Below are positions 34,329 through 46,597 of a DNA stretch of 64,000 bases, in pieces. Source of the stretch: Planoprotostelium fungivorum. Its lineage: Eukaryota > Evosea > Variosea > Cavosteliida > Cavosteliaceae. Location: positions 19,225-83,224 of the forward strand of contig MDYQ01000123.1 of assembly GCA_003024175.1 (NCBI GenBank). Reading direction: 5' to 3'. The first letter of the stretch is position 1. The number at the start of each line of letters is the position of its first letter. The notes beneath the pieces are model-generated. The model made no database searches. It was not told where the DNA came from and saw only the letters and a list, made by a program, of their open reading frames with translations. Position numbers and translations under genes: made by a program.

Positions 34329-35365
34329 ATGAACTCGTTCGCGCTGCTCCTCTCCCTCTTTACCATTAGAAACGACCCTCAGACCATCACGAACAGTCTC
34401 AACGGACAACAGGACATGATCCAACTGTGCGCCGCGCAGGGAGGAATGGTGATCGAATCACGTGTGACACGATGTCTGATTCAATGAAGCTCCTCCCCAC
34501 TTATTCAGATCATGATGGAACACCTCGAACGGCCTGTCTTCTCGTCAACTCTGCTGCCACATCACAGAAGCCTCTCCCCCTCCTCGTGTGGCTCCATCCA
34601 TCATTAGCCGACTCTGATGTCCTCTCTCTGACCGGTCTCCCTCAAGTGAAATTCCACCTCCATTCAGAGCTGACTCGTTGTAGTTGTCCAAATCCTTCGA
34701 CCTCGGAAGCGGACCCGGATTCCACATCTTGTTACCCGCCGGCAGGGACACATCGCATGTCTATCCGTTCCCCGATGATGTCGGTGTCGGCTGGGACAAC
34801 TGGTACCGAAACTTTGACCGCAACGACCGATCCAAATTGAACGTCGATGTCGATGCGATCGATCACTTCATCGCGCAGGCGAAGAACTCCACATCCGTAG
34901 ACAATCAGAGGGTGTACCTGTCAGGATGGAGCAACGGTGCTGCCATGGCGATGATGTACGCTTTGAATACGCCCGGAATTGCGGCGGCGGCCGTCTACAG
35001 CGCGCCAGACCCATACAGAGACGTGAACGACCCTTGTGCACAGACACCTCAGCCTCCTTATCTGACGCCTATCTACGACATCCACAATTACTGTGACATC
35101 ATAGGTGAAAGGTGCGACGTCTCCAAGCTGATCTGGTACAGGGATCTGTACGACGGGGGCGAATTTTCATCGAGATCTCGCAGAGAGATACCCACAGTTG
35201 GTGAACGAGCACGTCATCATCGATGCGCTGCAGACTCCTGGCTCTCGGTGTGACCCGACTTGTGCTCCCAATCAAATCAATCAAGCCGGTGCCCTCTTTC
35301 ACCAGCGCTGGCCTGTCCTGAGAAATTCGGACATGTTGAACTTTCTCAAGCGTTACACCGCTTGA
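34329..35365 (+). CDS. Secreted alpha/beta-hydrolase, PHB-depolymerase/feruloyl-esterase type
   Basis: ATG 34329 (MNSFALLLSLFTI) gives a signal peptide. After splicing it reads PLPLLVWLHPSLADSDVLSL, then FDLGSGPGFHILLPAGRD and GVGWDNWYRNFDRND. The nucleophile elbow is VYLSGWSNGAAMAMMYALNT (GWSNG). The C-terminus NQAGALFHQRWPVLRN carries the catalytic His in its usual place. This is the LpqC/PHB-depolymerase group of serine hydrolases, often secreted esterases. About 300 residues. The last intron (about 35159-35183) appears to be GC-AG, or else there is a frame error there. It may act on polyester, feruloyl or acetyl esters. Confidence 0.8.
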
Positions 35366-35422
35366 TCCTGTGATATAAAGAAACACTTGAAAATTGAATT
35401 TATCTCTAACTGTGTCTACAAG

Positions 35423-38400
35423 TTACGGGTTGAACATGCCAGAAGCGTTGGATTGTGTCAATCCCGTGGTATAACTCAGATTGCACTGTGATACGATGAC
35501 TCTTCCAGTGTTGAGCCCGATGGCGCCGTTCAGATTCACTGCTGTTCCCGTGTTGTTCAACAGCCCTCCGCCGCTGATGGCGCAATCACCATTGTTGACC
35601 TGTACGCGTCAGCGTGCGACTCTTCTCCATGTGTCTCTCACCTGTACAGCCCCACCACTCGATGCTGTGTTGTATGAGATCGTCGTGCCTGTCATGACCG
35701 CTCTGCCGCCTGCGATCGTCGCAGCTGACCCTGTTACGATGTCACACGACAACCTCCATCACACAGCCTCACCTGTCACACCGTTGTTGTTTGTGATGGA
35801 AGACTGTACGACAGACAGAGAGCCAGCAGAGTAGACGCCGCATCCAGACACAGTGCAGCTGTTGTTGAGCAGAACTCCGTTGGCGAGGGAAAAGACACTG
35901 TTACCGTCCAAATAGATTCCACCTTTCACGTTGAGAGAAGATTTTCATCATCCATCTCAATTACCTCCCGTCGGGCCATAAGAAGATGTGACGTTCAACT
36001 GTTGCGTCATCATCGTTCCACTGTTGTAGATTGCCCCTCCGGCCACGTTGGCCGAACATCCCACAAACTTGGTCCACCCGATCGAGACGGCAGCGCCAGC
36101 ACTCGCTCTGACCGCTCCTCCATTGTTTGCGTTGCAGTTGGTCAACGTAGAATAGTACATCAAGAGAGATCCTCTTCCGTCCACCTGATGTTCGGTTCAA
36201 TTTTCGCCCACGAGAGAGACTCACCCTCACGAAGCCACCATCACCGTTGACAGAGTAGCCGTTGATCACCGTCGTACTGTTCACGATGGCTGCGCTTCCA
36301 CTGATGTACAACACTCCTCCTGTGTCATCTTCAGTCTCTCTGCCGCCTACCACTCTCTCACCGTCGATGGCTGAGAAGCAGTTGACAAACTGGCAGCTGT
36401 TCACGGTAATGATATCGGCACTGCCTACGGAAGCGATGGCGCCTCCTTGCAGCGTCGCACTATTTCTCTCGAAATAACAGCCGGTGAAGAGAGCAGTCTG
36501 TGCTGTCAAACATTTCAATATCTACGGTACAGAAATCGTTATCCAGGTAATATCGTGCGCTCACCTGGTCCGGACGGAGGGAAGAAGAAAGCTCCACCTT
36601 GCTGTGCGGCGTTGTTGTTGTAGAACGAGTTGCTCGTGAACACCATCGTCGGTGCCGCGTTGTAGATGGCTCCTCCAGAAGTCGTCACGTTGTTATTCCT
36701 GAAGACGCAGCCACTCATCGTTCCAGAAGATGCTGATGTAATTCAATCGAAATTTCGTCGAGTTTTCCAACTCACTTGATGCCAGGTACACGGCTGCACC
36801 GGCCGTGGCGAGATTTCCTGTGAAGTTGGTGTTCGTCAGAATGTACGAACCAGTGAAGTTGATGGCGCCATTGAGGAACCCGTTGAAATTAGACCCCGTG
36901 ATCTGTACCGTTCCGCTGATCGTGGCAGGAAAGGCTGGTCCCGGAGCACTGACAGATCCTGTAAAGAAACTGCTCGCCACCTTGAAGATGTGAGCTGGCT
37001 GCACATCTCATCTCATGGTGAGCTCACGCTGAGTCCCAGATTGCCTTGTACCGTGATATTGGAAGAGGTGAACGTACATCCGGTGAAACTGGCTCGAGTG
37101 ATCACCGTGCTGATAAAGTTGACGACAGTGTTTTCAAATGTGACGCCGTTAAAAGAGCTGCTCCATCCTAAAGATATCGGCCCCGTCAATTTTCCTCCCT
37201 GCGTGGAGGCGAAATTGAGGTACGTGTAATCCCCGAGGTCCGTTGATATTGCATTACTGAAGGTCTCTCCACTCAGTAGAATCGTCGCCCCGACAGATAC
37301 GTACTGAGCGTTGTAGATGACTGTTCCAGTGGTGAGTATCATTTCCATCTCCCGCCAGTCACCTTGAGTGAAATTTGCAGCTGAGGCTGGAAGAGTTAAA
37401 GGCCCGACGGTGTACGAGAAGACGAGCCATGCTCCTATAGCTCCTCCATTCGCCAATCCTAGACTTTGCCCTGGATTTTTATCCTTGGTCTGCGTCGTTT
37501 GATTTGCAGCAATGATCATATTGTAAGTGTAGCGAGTGTTGATGCCGAACCAATGGATTCCCAAGTTCCAGCTGATGTACGCTCCGTTCAGCTGACAGTC
37601 ATTCGTACAGGTGTAACCGTTGGCCTTGTAACTGTTCATGTTGCTGTTGTAGATGTACACGTTACTACTGCGGGCCACGTAGAGGTGCCAGGCCATGTAG
37701 CACGATCCATTGAGAGGGTTACAGCTGCCGAAACCTGGATCAGCCAGCGAGGTATTGACTGCCCAGCCTGATGGAGCCCAATAGGAAGCAGGAGACCCTA
37801 TCCCTTGCCAATTTGGATTCTCCGTCTCGTGTAACCCGAGGAAGATACTGACGGCCTGCCTTACGTAGATCTGGTAGACGGCGTTGTGCTGGAAGCTGAT
37901 ACCGTGGAGCCACGTTGCTTGACGAGACTCTACCAGTAAACCACGGGCGACGGATACGTTCGTTACAAGGTATGGACGATTGTCGATGTCGTGATCGGCG
38001 GTCCAGCCCCAGACGTTCTCTAAATAGACGGAGGAGGTGGGAGTCAAATGAAGTTGAAGATAAGCCGCCTTACAGGGTTCCGCTTGGCTACAACTCGCGA
38101 GGAGCGTAGTGCCATTTGTTCCTCCCACTCGAAAGAAAGAGTTCCACATCTGAAGCCTTCAGAACACAAATGGATGATGGACATGATGTGTTCACCCCCA
38201 CGTTACCCGGCTGATTGCCTGCTGCGTTGATTCGCATCAGAATGCATCCTGGAAGAGGCTGTGCTACCGTGAAGATCATGTCTACAAACTGCGCCGTTCC
38301 TACGTCCCCTGCGTTACCCACCAACACGAGTGGCTTAGGATTGCTTGCGTCACTGAAGAAGCTGCCAGATGCAGAGATGGCAGGCCACGCCTCTCCGTAC

Positions 38401-39918
38401 ACTCGAGAGTTGATGGGAAAGAACAGCGTCTGCGTGACGATGTACGTGCCTGCAGGGAAGAAGAGGAGCTTGCCGACGTTGTTGTTGATGATGGTCTGCA
38501 AGTTGGTCGTGTCGTCTCTCGTTCCATCACCGTAGACAGGCAAACCAGTCACATTCTTCACGTTGACTACCTTCGTGTGTCAGCCTCGACCTTCATACGA
38601 ACTCACCTGTGCCGCAGAGAAGGACGAATAGGTTGGCGAAGCCACAGAGACATAAGTCCCGGTATTCGGATCTAATAGAGTGGGATCCCTCTGTATGGTG
38701 TACGCTGTCGTGGGTCCATTCGGGGCTGCTCCGGGGATGTTGTACGATCTCCCAATGGTGTACAATGCAATCGGGCTGGGAAGATTACTGTTCACTCCGC
38801 TTAACAGGAAAGTGTTGGTGACACCGAAGAAAGTGATGTTCTGGAGGATCAACACGTGGTCTCCGTTGTTGGTGGGGGACACCGATGAGACGAAAGTGTT
38901 GGAGCTCCTCACGTAAGCATCCACGACAGTTACCGTGCCGACGGTGTCGCTGGACATGTTGATGGCATATCTGGTGTAGGCGAACGTGGAGTCCACGATG
39001 AGACAAGAGTAGCACTTGATGATGTTGATGCTGTTACTGCTTCCATTGAAAAAGATGTCTTTGATTTCGAGTTGCCGAGTATCCACTAGATTGATTCCGT
39101 AAGCACCTGTAGAACGTCAGTGATGATCTGTTGAGAGGTGGTCACCTCCGATGATGTTTAAATCCGAGATGATGAGTGTGGATCCGCCGTTTGTAGACTG
39201 AAATAGGTGAGATGATGGGCGTCGAAAAAAGCGGATGGATCAGGAACGAGGTGATGTTTTAGACGCACGATGCCGGTGTGACCGAGTGTGGGAGTGCTGG
39301 GGTTGAAATTCGCCATGGTAATATTCATGTTCGTGAGGTAACATCCAAGACCGGCAGACCAATCGAGGAGGGTGACCGCTCTCGTCTGATCGACCCTGGT
39401 GGAATCGATGTTGATGTTCTTGATGGCCACATACGATGAAGAAGCCCCGCTGTAATTGGGATCTTTGCCTAACAATGCCACTCCAGTATAAGAGGCATCC
39501 AGCACGAGAGTTGGTGGACTGGTTGGATCTCCCATCAGAACTGTCCCCGCATAAAGCTGAACGGAACCACTGAGAAGATAAGTCCCGGAAGGGACATAGA
39601 CGACGGCCATCTGTCTTGAGGTTCCAAAATTACCGGAAGTTCGGCTGTTGGTTGCATCACCCTCTGGAATCATGTCAGACAATCGGTCGAAGACTTTAAA
39701 TGATTACGTGCAATGGCGTTTCTGAAAGCTCCAGAAGCGTCGGTCTGTCCAGTGTTATCGGCTCCAAACGATCGAACGTTTCGATAGACGGAATAGTTGC
39801 TTGGGTTTGGGAGAAAAGGAGATAGCCCCGAGCCCGTCATACTCTCATACCAATACGCCGCCAGAGAAGGACAGAAGAGTATCATCAGCGTGGCGAGTGT
39901 CCATAGACTCCTCATCAT
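35423..39918 (-). CDS. GH55-like double beta-helix protein with polymorphic GGAI repeats, copy 1
   Basis: ATG 39918, signal peptide MMRSLWTLATLMILFCPSLA. Then AYWYESMTGSGLSPF and VYRNVRSFGADNTGQTDASG, the typical start of GH55 exo-beta-1,3-glucanases. MAVVYVPSGTYLLSGSVQLY and VLMGDPTSPPTLVLDAS match the first helix. NVTGLPVYGDGTRDDTTNLQ, KLLFFPAGTYIVTQTLFFP and SSVYLENVWGWTADHDIDNR match the second. From about 37,300 to the stop the protein changes to repeats with FTG/NNNA...QGGA motifs, like polymorphic membrane proteins. About 1,250 residues, no membrane helix at the C-terminus. Glucanase activity is plausible, for example on fungal or algal walls, but key acids were not verified. Paired with copy 2 at 41037. 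Confidence 0.82.
36220..36482 (-). repeat. Block identical to 41896-42158 in the paralogue
   Basis: 263 bases read the same in both GH55-like copies without a single mismatch by my reading. Identity ends abruptly on both sides, where the copies differ strongly. It covers most of one repeat exon and its 5' splice site. Confidence 0.88.
37886..38166 (-). repeat. Block identical to 43523-43803 in the paralogue
   Basis: 281 bases are identical between the copies, including part of an intron and its 3' splice site. Near-identity extends on toward 38,560 (about 44,200 in copy 2) with scattered changes and a one-base indel. Identical intron bases argue against selection on protein alone. Confidence 0.9.
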
Positions 39919-41036
39919 CGTGAAGTTCTCTTAAGATGGCGGCTGTTGGGCGTCGAATCGGAGATTTTGCTGAGCCTACGAGGACAAGATAAATATCCGA
40001 GAAACACAGACTCCTTATCAACTATGATGGCTATCTCGCGTCGCAGTATGTAGGATTCTCGCTGTATATCTATTCTGATGCAGCTGTGGTCCACCTTCTC
40101 AGGCTAAATTTACAACATAGCCCCTTCGTACCACGACAGGTGTCATAATGCGATGCTGTCAGGGCTATAACATATGGTGGTTGCTCAGCTACACAGATCT
40201 CTCTCTTAAAAGCCATACACCACTTGGAGCACCCCACTCCCGCCACTGAGGAGAAGAAGGACGACAAATCAACAGATAACATTACCCCCTGGGATGCCGA
40301 TTTCTGCAAGGTTGACCAAGCCACCCTCTTCGAGCTCATTCTGGCCGCCAACTACCTCGACATCAAGCCTCTTTTGAATCTGAGAGTTCTTGGAACTCTC
40401 ATTGGATCATCTGGAACAAGATGTTCCTTGAAATTGGTGATGTTGCAATGATCTGAACAATCGACAGACAGAACACACATCGATTGATTCCCATCCAAGC
40501 CGTCGCCTGTGCAGAGATGAAGGACATCTTGGAATGTGCGAAAGATCTCATCGAGAAGCATCTGGGACCTCCTGCCAATGCAGAACCCAAGAAGACAGTG
40601 AGGCCCTCCATTCAATCGTCGCATCTTCATGATTCACCAACATCATGTGAGACTGAACACGTGTTCCAGTTCCATCTTGCTGAGAGTTAGCATTTCATTA
40701 TCGAAATCATCGCATTCTCCAGGTTCGCAAGCTCGCATCTCGACGTGAATGGTACCATCTCGGTTCAATCGAAGCATTGATATCGGTCACCTTTCTCTGT
40801 GACCTCTCGGTGTCGCGGAAGGTAGCATCCAGCTAAAGGTGATGTTCAAATGATATACGATTCCCTCAACATCCAGATCAGATAGTCGCTCGCGCGTGTT
40901 CGCACTATGACCTCTGATATCGCAGGTGGATACGTACGGATAGTGCAACCCTCGGCTTCACAGATGAAATCTCTTGAAGTCGTTTAATGGTCCGGCAAGA
41001 CGAAAGCAAGACGAGCGTCCATTTTATCTTACATCA
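39919..41036. other. Intergenic region between the GH55-like copies
   Basis: About 1.1 kb. It holds the SKP1 relic (40190-40450) and a possible coding scrap at 40484-40620 (CAEMKDILECAKDLIEKHLG) of no known family. The remainder should include the promoter of copy 1 and the 3' end of copy 2. Confidence 0.5.
40190..40450 (+). pseudogene. SKP1 fragment (truncated relic)
   Basis: The plus strand reads [20 protein letters not shown], then [20 protein letters not shown] and [11 protein letters not shown]. This is the middle and C-terminal core of SKP1, the SCF adaptor (family form: W D x x F x K V D Q x [15 protein letters not shown]). The conserved next block, TCKTVANMIKGKTPEEIR, is missing and the frame wanders into unrelated sequence. 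No N-terminal BTB half is found upstream. It lies between the two GH55-like genes. A gene fragment or dead copy is most likely; a spliced remainder nearby was not found. Confidence 0.82.
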
Positions 41037-44000
41037 TTAAGGGTTGAACATGCCAGAAGCGTTGGATTGTGTCAATCCCGTGGTATAACTCAGATTACAC
41101 CGTGTCACGATGACTCTTCCAGTGTTGAGCCCGATGGCGCCGTTCAGATTCACTGCTGTTCCCGTGTTGTTCAACAGTCCTCCACCATTGATCACGCAAT
41201 CGCCGCTATTGACCTGTACGCGTCAGCGTGTGACTCCTTCCCACGTCTCTCACCTGTACAGCCCCACCACTCGATGCTGTGTTGTGTGAGATCGTCGTGC
41301 CTGTCATGACCGCTCTGCCGCCTGCGATCGTCGCAGCTGACCCTGTTACGATGTCACACAACAACCTCCATCACACAGCCTCACCTGTCACACCGTTGTT
41401 GTTTGTGATGGAAGACTGTACGACAGACAGAGAGCCAGCAGAGTAGACGCCGCATCCAGACACAGTGCAGCTGTTGTTGAGCAGAACTCCGTTGGCGAGA
41501 GAGAGGACACCTTTAGCGTCTGAAAAGATCGCACCTGTGTACAGTCAGATGTTTCTCACGTAGATCATTTCGAGAACAAGGCCACGGCTCGCATTGAACA
41601 AGAGATGATGAAACAGATGAAAATATCTCACCCCCGGAAGGTGCGTAAGAAGATGTGAGGTTCAACTGTTGCGTCATCATCGTTCCACTGTTGTAGATCG
41701 CCCCCCCAGCCACGTCGGCCGAACATCCCACAAACTTGGTCCACCCGATCGAGACGGCAGCACCAGCACTCGCTCTGACCGCTCCTCCATTGTTTGCGTT
41801 GCAGTTGGTCAACGTAGAATAGTACAGCATGAGCGTACCGAGACCGTCGACCTGTTTCATCGTTTCAGTCTCTCACACGGTTGGATGAGAGAAATCTCAC
41901 CCTCACGAAGCCACCATCACCGTTGACAGAGTAGCCGTTGATCACCGTCGTACTGTTCACGATGGCTGCGCTTCCACTGATGTACAACACTCCTCCTGTG
42001 TCATCTTCAGTCTCTCTGCCGCCTACCACTCTCTCACCGTCGATGGCTGAGAAGCAGTTGACAAACTGGCAGCTGTTCACGGTAATGATATCGGCACTGC
42101 CTACGGAAGCGATGGCGCCTCCTTGCAGCGTCGCACTATTTCTCTCGAAATAACAGCCTCGAATGACAGTGTTCTGTACTGTGAAATGAATGAGTATTCA
42201 GTTCTACGCGTCGATTTTTACCTGGCCCCAATTGAGCGAAATAGATGGCTCCGCCTTGCTGTGCGGCATTGTTGTTGTAGAAGGAGCATCCAGTGAAAGT
42301 AATTGCAGTGGCGGAATTATTCACGGCTCCACCAGAGACCGTCGCATTATTGTTCCTGAAGACGCACCCATTGACGTTACCAGAGGCCGCTGACACGCGT
42401 CACGGAAATTTCTTTCAAATCTCTCCTCACCGATTCCCAGGGTGAGTGCTGCACCGGACGCCGCGAGATTTCCCGTGAAATTCGTGTTCTGCAGGACGAA
42501 AGGGTTATTGATGGACAGAGCTCCGGCGAGAAATCCATTGAAATTCGAACCCGTGATCTGTACAGCTCCAACCATTGGATAGATCGCAGGCCCCGGAGCG
42601 TCTGTAGCCCCGGTGAAGACACTATTTGTTATCTACACGTGGTGAATTCACGATCAAACGTGAACGTATCGATTTCACTCACATTGAGCCCCACGTTACC
42701 CTGCACGGATACGTTCGAAGACGTGAACGTACAACGCGTGAAGTTGGGCTGAGCGAACGTCGTCGATAATATTTTAACGGCCACGTTGCCCAGTGTGACA
42801 CCGTTGAAGGAGCTGTTCCAACCCAGTGTAATGGGTCCAGTCAGTTTCCCGCCCGATGAAGAGACGAAATTGGTGTACGTGAAATCTCCCGTGGTATCGA
42901 TGGTGTTGGTGTACGTCCCCGCGGCAAGAGTGATGGTCACACCCACTGACACCGATTGAGCGGTAGTGAGGACTGATCACGTGATCAGTTCCAATTCATT
43001 TTCCCTCCACTCACTCGAGTCGAGGGTGGTTGACGTGGCGGTGTAGGATCTTGGACCAACTGTCTTTGACAAGAGAGTCCAAGCTCCTATCGTTCCTCCA
43101 AAAGGGCCGAGATTCGCCGCTCTCGTCTGAGTTGTTAACCCCAATGGTACGATCATATTCGCCAAGTAGTGAGAGTTTACACCGTACCAGAATAATCCCA
43201 GATTCTGATCGATGTAAGCTCCGTTCCGCTGACAAGTGGCCGAACAGGAGAGACCGTTGGCGAAGAAAGCGTACATCGCGCTGTTGTAGATGTACACGTT
43301 GCTGCTGCGAGTGATATAAACATTCCAGGCCATGAGACACTGAGCATCCGTGCTGGCGCAATTGCTGAAGGTGGGATCTCCAAGTGAAGTATCTACGGCC
43401 CAGCCTGATGGAGCGTAATAGGAACTCTTCGCTCCTTGTCCCTGCCAGAATGGAGCCTCCGTCTCGTGCAATCCAAGGAAGATACTGACGGCCTGCCTGA
43501 TGTTGATCTGGTAGACGGCGTGGTGCTGGAAGCTGATACCGTGGAGCCACGTTGCTTGACGAGACTCTACCAGTAAACCACGGGCGACGGATACGTTCGT
43601 TACAAGGTATGGACGATTGTCGATGTCGTGATCGGCGGTCCAGCCCCAGACGTTCTCTAAATAGACGGAGGAGGTGGGAGTCAAATGAAGTTGAAGATAA
43701 GCCGCCTTACAGGGTTCCGCTTGGCTACAACTCGCGAGGAGCGTAGTGCCATTTGTTCCTCCCACTCGAAAGAAAGAGTTCCACATCTGAAGCCTTCAGA
43801 ACATAAATGGATGATGGACATCGATGTGTTCACCCCCACGTTACCCGGCTGATCGCCTGCTGCGTTGATTCGCATCAGAATGCATCCTGGCAGGGGCTGT
43901 GCTACCGTGAAGATCATGTCTACAAACTGCGCCGTTCCTACGTCCCCTACGTTGCCGACTAACACGAGTGGCTTAGGATTGCTTGCGTCACTGAAGAAGC

Positions 44001-45555
44001 TGCCAGATGCAGAGATGGCAGGCCACGCCTCTCCGTACACTCGAGAGTTGATGGGAAAGAACAGCGTCTGGCTGACCTTATACGTTCCTGCGGGGAAGAA
44101 GAGGAGCTTGCCGACGTTGTTGTTGATGATGGTCTGCAGATTGGTCGTGTCATCTCTCGTTCCATCACCATAGACAGGTAAACCGGACACACTCTTCACA
44201 TTGACCACCTTCTCGCGTCAACCTTTACACTGTCACTCTCCCTCACCTGTGCCGCCGCGTAAGAAGAAAAAGTTGGTGAAGGAACGGTGGCATATATCCC
44301 GTTCGCGTCCAACAGAGTGGGATCCCTCTGTACAGTGTACGATGTCTTGCTGACCATTCCATCGCTTCCCATGCCGTACGAGTACCCAGTCATCCACACG
44401 CCAGTGACGTTGCCAATGGCGACGGCCGTTCCATCTTGCACGAGGGCACTGTTGACGCCACTACCTTGCAAGACGTTCTGCAGGATCAAGGTGTGGTCAC
44501 CGCCGCGGGCGGGAGTGATCGTGTTGATGAAAATGTTTGTGCCCGAGACGACGGCGTCGACCACGGTGACCGTACCAATGTCTCCGTTATCAGAGGTGAC
44601 CGAATTGGGGTTCGTCATGTTGATGCCGGTGCCAGTGCTGGAGAAGTTGACGTCGATGAAGAGACAAGTGAAGCACTGAACGATGTTGATGCTGGTGGCT
44701 GATCGAGAGAAGATGATGGACTTCATCTGAAACTGCTGGGCGCTGTTGATGTTGATGCCGTATGCACCTCCGAGAATCTGGGTGTCGGAGACGATGAGGG
44801 TGCTACCGCCGTACAGTGAGTTCTAAGGTGGTGAGATCAGGTGAAGATGAGATGATTGAACATGAGACGATCCGATTGTGAGAGATGATTCGGATGAGAA
44901 AGATTCACCAGACCGACGTGACCGGTGCTGTAATTAGGCATGTTCAAGACCACGTTCGTGATGTAACATCCCAGCCCAACGGACCATTCGATCAGAATGA
45001 CGGATCTCGCCACATCTACCCTGGTGGAATCGATCTTGATGTTCTTGATGGCCGTATACCACGAAGACACCGCATTATAGCGAGGGTCTTTGCAATATAA
45101 GGCTGCAGCACTGGGAAAGGTGGAGGCCAAAATGATGGTCGGCGGATTGGTTGGATCCCCCATCAAAACCGTCCCGACATAAAATTGAAGAGGGTTGTTC
45201 AGAAGATAAGTCCCCGCTGGAAGATAGACGACCGCCATCTGTCTAGAGGTTCCAAAATTTCCACTGTTTCTCACATTTGTACCGTCTCCCTCTACCAAAT
45301 GGTCAGCTGGTCGATTATGAACATCATTGCATCACGATTTATGGCATTCTGGAATATACTGGTTACATCGTTCTGTCCAGTCTTATCGGCTCCAAGTGAG
45401 ACTACGTTTCTATAGATGAGGTAGTTGCTGGGTGTTCCGACATAGGGGGATAAACCGTTGCCCGCCACACTCTCATACCAATACGCCGCCAGAGTGGGAC
45501 AGAAGAGTATCGTCAAGGTGGAGAGCGTCAATACACTCCTCACCATCATCGTCAC
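41037..45555 (-). CDS. GH55-like double beta-helix protein with polymorphic GGAI repeats, copy 2
   Basis: ATG 45555 (MTMMVRSVLTLSTLTILFCP) gives a signal peptide. Layout is the same as copy 1: AYWYESVAGNGLSPY, YRNVVSLGADKTGQ, MAVVYLPAGTYLLNNPLQFY, GLPVYGDGTRDDTTNLQ, SSVYLENVWGWTADHDIDN, then repeats ending NASGMFNP-like. Compared with copy 1, the N-terminal third is clearly diverged while the centre and parts of the repeat region are nearly or exactly identical. The open frame is intact across all joined exons, so both copies seem functional. Probably secreted and acting on, or adhering to, polysaccharide. They could instead be purely structural surface proteins. Confidence 0.82.
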
Positions 45556-45864
45556 CTCTCAGAAGATGAGGCAGTTGTCCGAGGACCGAGCCCCTTCGGT
45601 GTGAGGTGGAGCAAATTTGAACCGCCGCACGCCAGCGAACATACGTACACGAAGCAGCTTCTGAATTTTCGACATCGCAGTATAACGGAGCTCGCAGTAT
45701 TTCAACCCTGGGTCCCAGGGTCCCACTGAAGTTTGCCTCAGGTGCGTTGAGAAGCTGCCACAAACTTGTTACGATAGCCTGTCAAAGAGCGAGGTGGTTG
45801 GTGTGAATTAAGCCGTGTCATCTGTGGATTCTTCAAGATGTTTGGTATTCTATATTCTTTTATG
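45556..45864. other. Intergenic region, nothing recognised
   Basis: About 300 bases upstream of GH55-like copy 2 and downstream of the next minus-strand gene. It should carry the copy 2 promoter. A short GC-rich repeat-like segment, ccctgggtcccagggtccc, at about 45707-45725 can fold on itself. Confidence 0.4.
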
Positions 45865-46519
45865 TTACAAGAGGATGGACAGGATGGTACAGACGATCGC
45901 GATGGGTGTCATCAGATGATTGGCCGGGTTCGGTCTGGGTGCTACGGTTCCATTGCCATCGGCGGGCGATTTAATGGTTCTAAAGTCGGCACCGTTGAAT
46001 GTCTGAGAATAGAAGCCTGAGCTGAACCCACAGCGAGACGAAGTGGTGGCAGGTGTACCGTATGAGATGTACGCCACAACAACACCCGAACACTGGTCTC
46101 TCATCTTCACAATGACCTGAGAGAATGAGTTGATTCAATGTCAGGATCTCACACACCTCATCATTCCCCTTCGGTGGTGCAAATGTGTCCATGTTATCTT
46201 TCGCCACGTATCGAATGATGATGCCTTGTGTACAGACGCCACTCGGAAATCGTGTCGTTCTGATTTTCGGATCGACATTTGTGCAGAGACGATCGGTATA
46301 GGCGATCATAGAGTATGCACCACTCGACAGAGTAGACAGTGCATAACCTCTACCATCCGCACTCGGGTAACAGATGGAGGCCTTGTTAATCGGTCGGGCA
46401 AAGATGGTTGCATTTGTGGGGCGATCTCCGATACATCTCGCGTCTTCAAAGACATATTGAATCCAATATTCAGCTTTGACGAGCGAGAATAACGTGAGGA
46501 GAAGATGGAACATCATCAT
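45865..46519 (-). CDS. Secreted, probably GPI-anchored, Cys-containing protein
   Basis: Two exons joined across a 36-bp intron near 46120-46155. The chosen ATG 46519 gives MMMFHLLLTLFSLVKA, a compact signal peptide; an upstream in-frame ATG at about 46588 is possible. The body has paired cysteines (DARCIGD, ASICYPS, RLCTNVD, GVCTQG, SSRCGF), N-glycosylation sites and a hydrophobic C-terminus, MTPIAIVCTILSILL, typical of GPI attachment. It resembles in layout the protein at 21671. Only about 80 bases separate it from the SET gene stop. Confidence 0.75.
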
Positions 46520-46597
46520 TGCGTGAATGTCTCCGTTGACAAAAACTGCCATGAACTCCAAAAGAATAAAAATCGTTTTTAGAGACATTTTTATCAT

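Noticed and set aside
40352-40630. Minus-strand frame across the SKP1 relic
   Set aside because: It is the antisense shadow of the recognisable SKP1 sequence.
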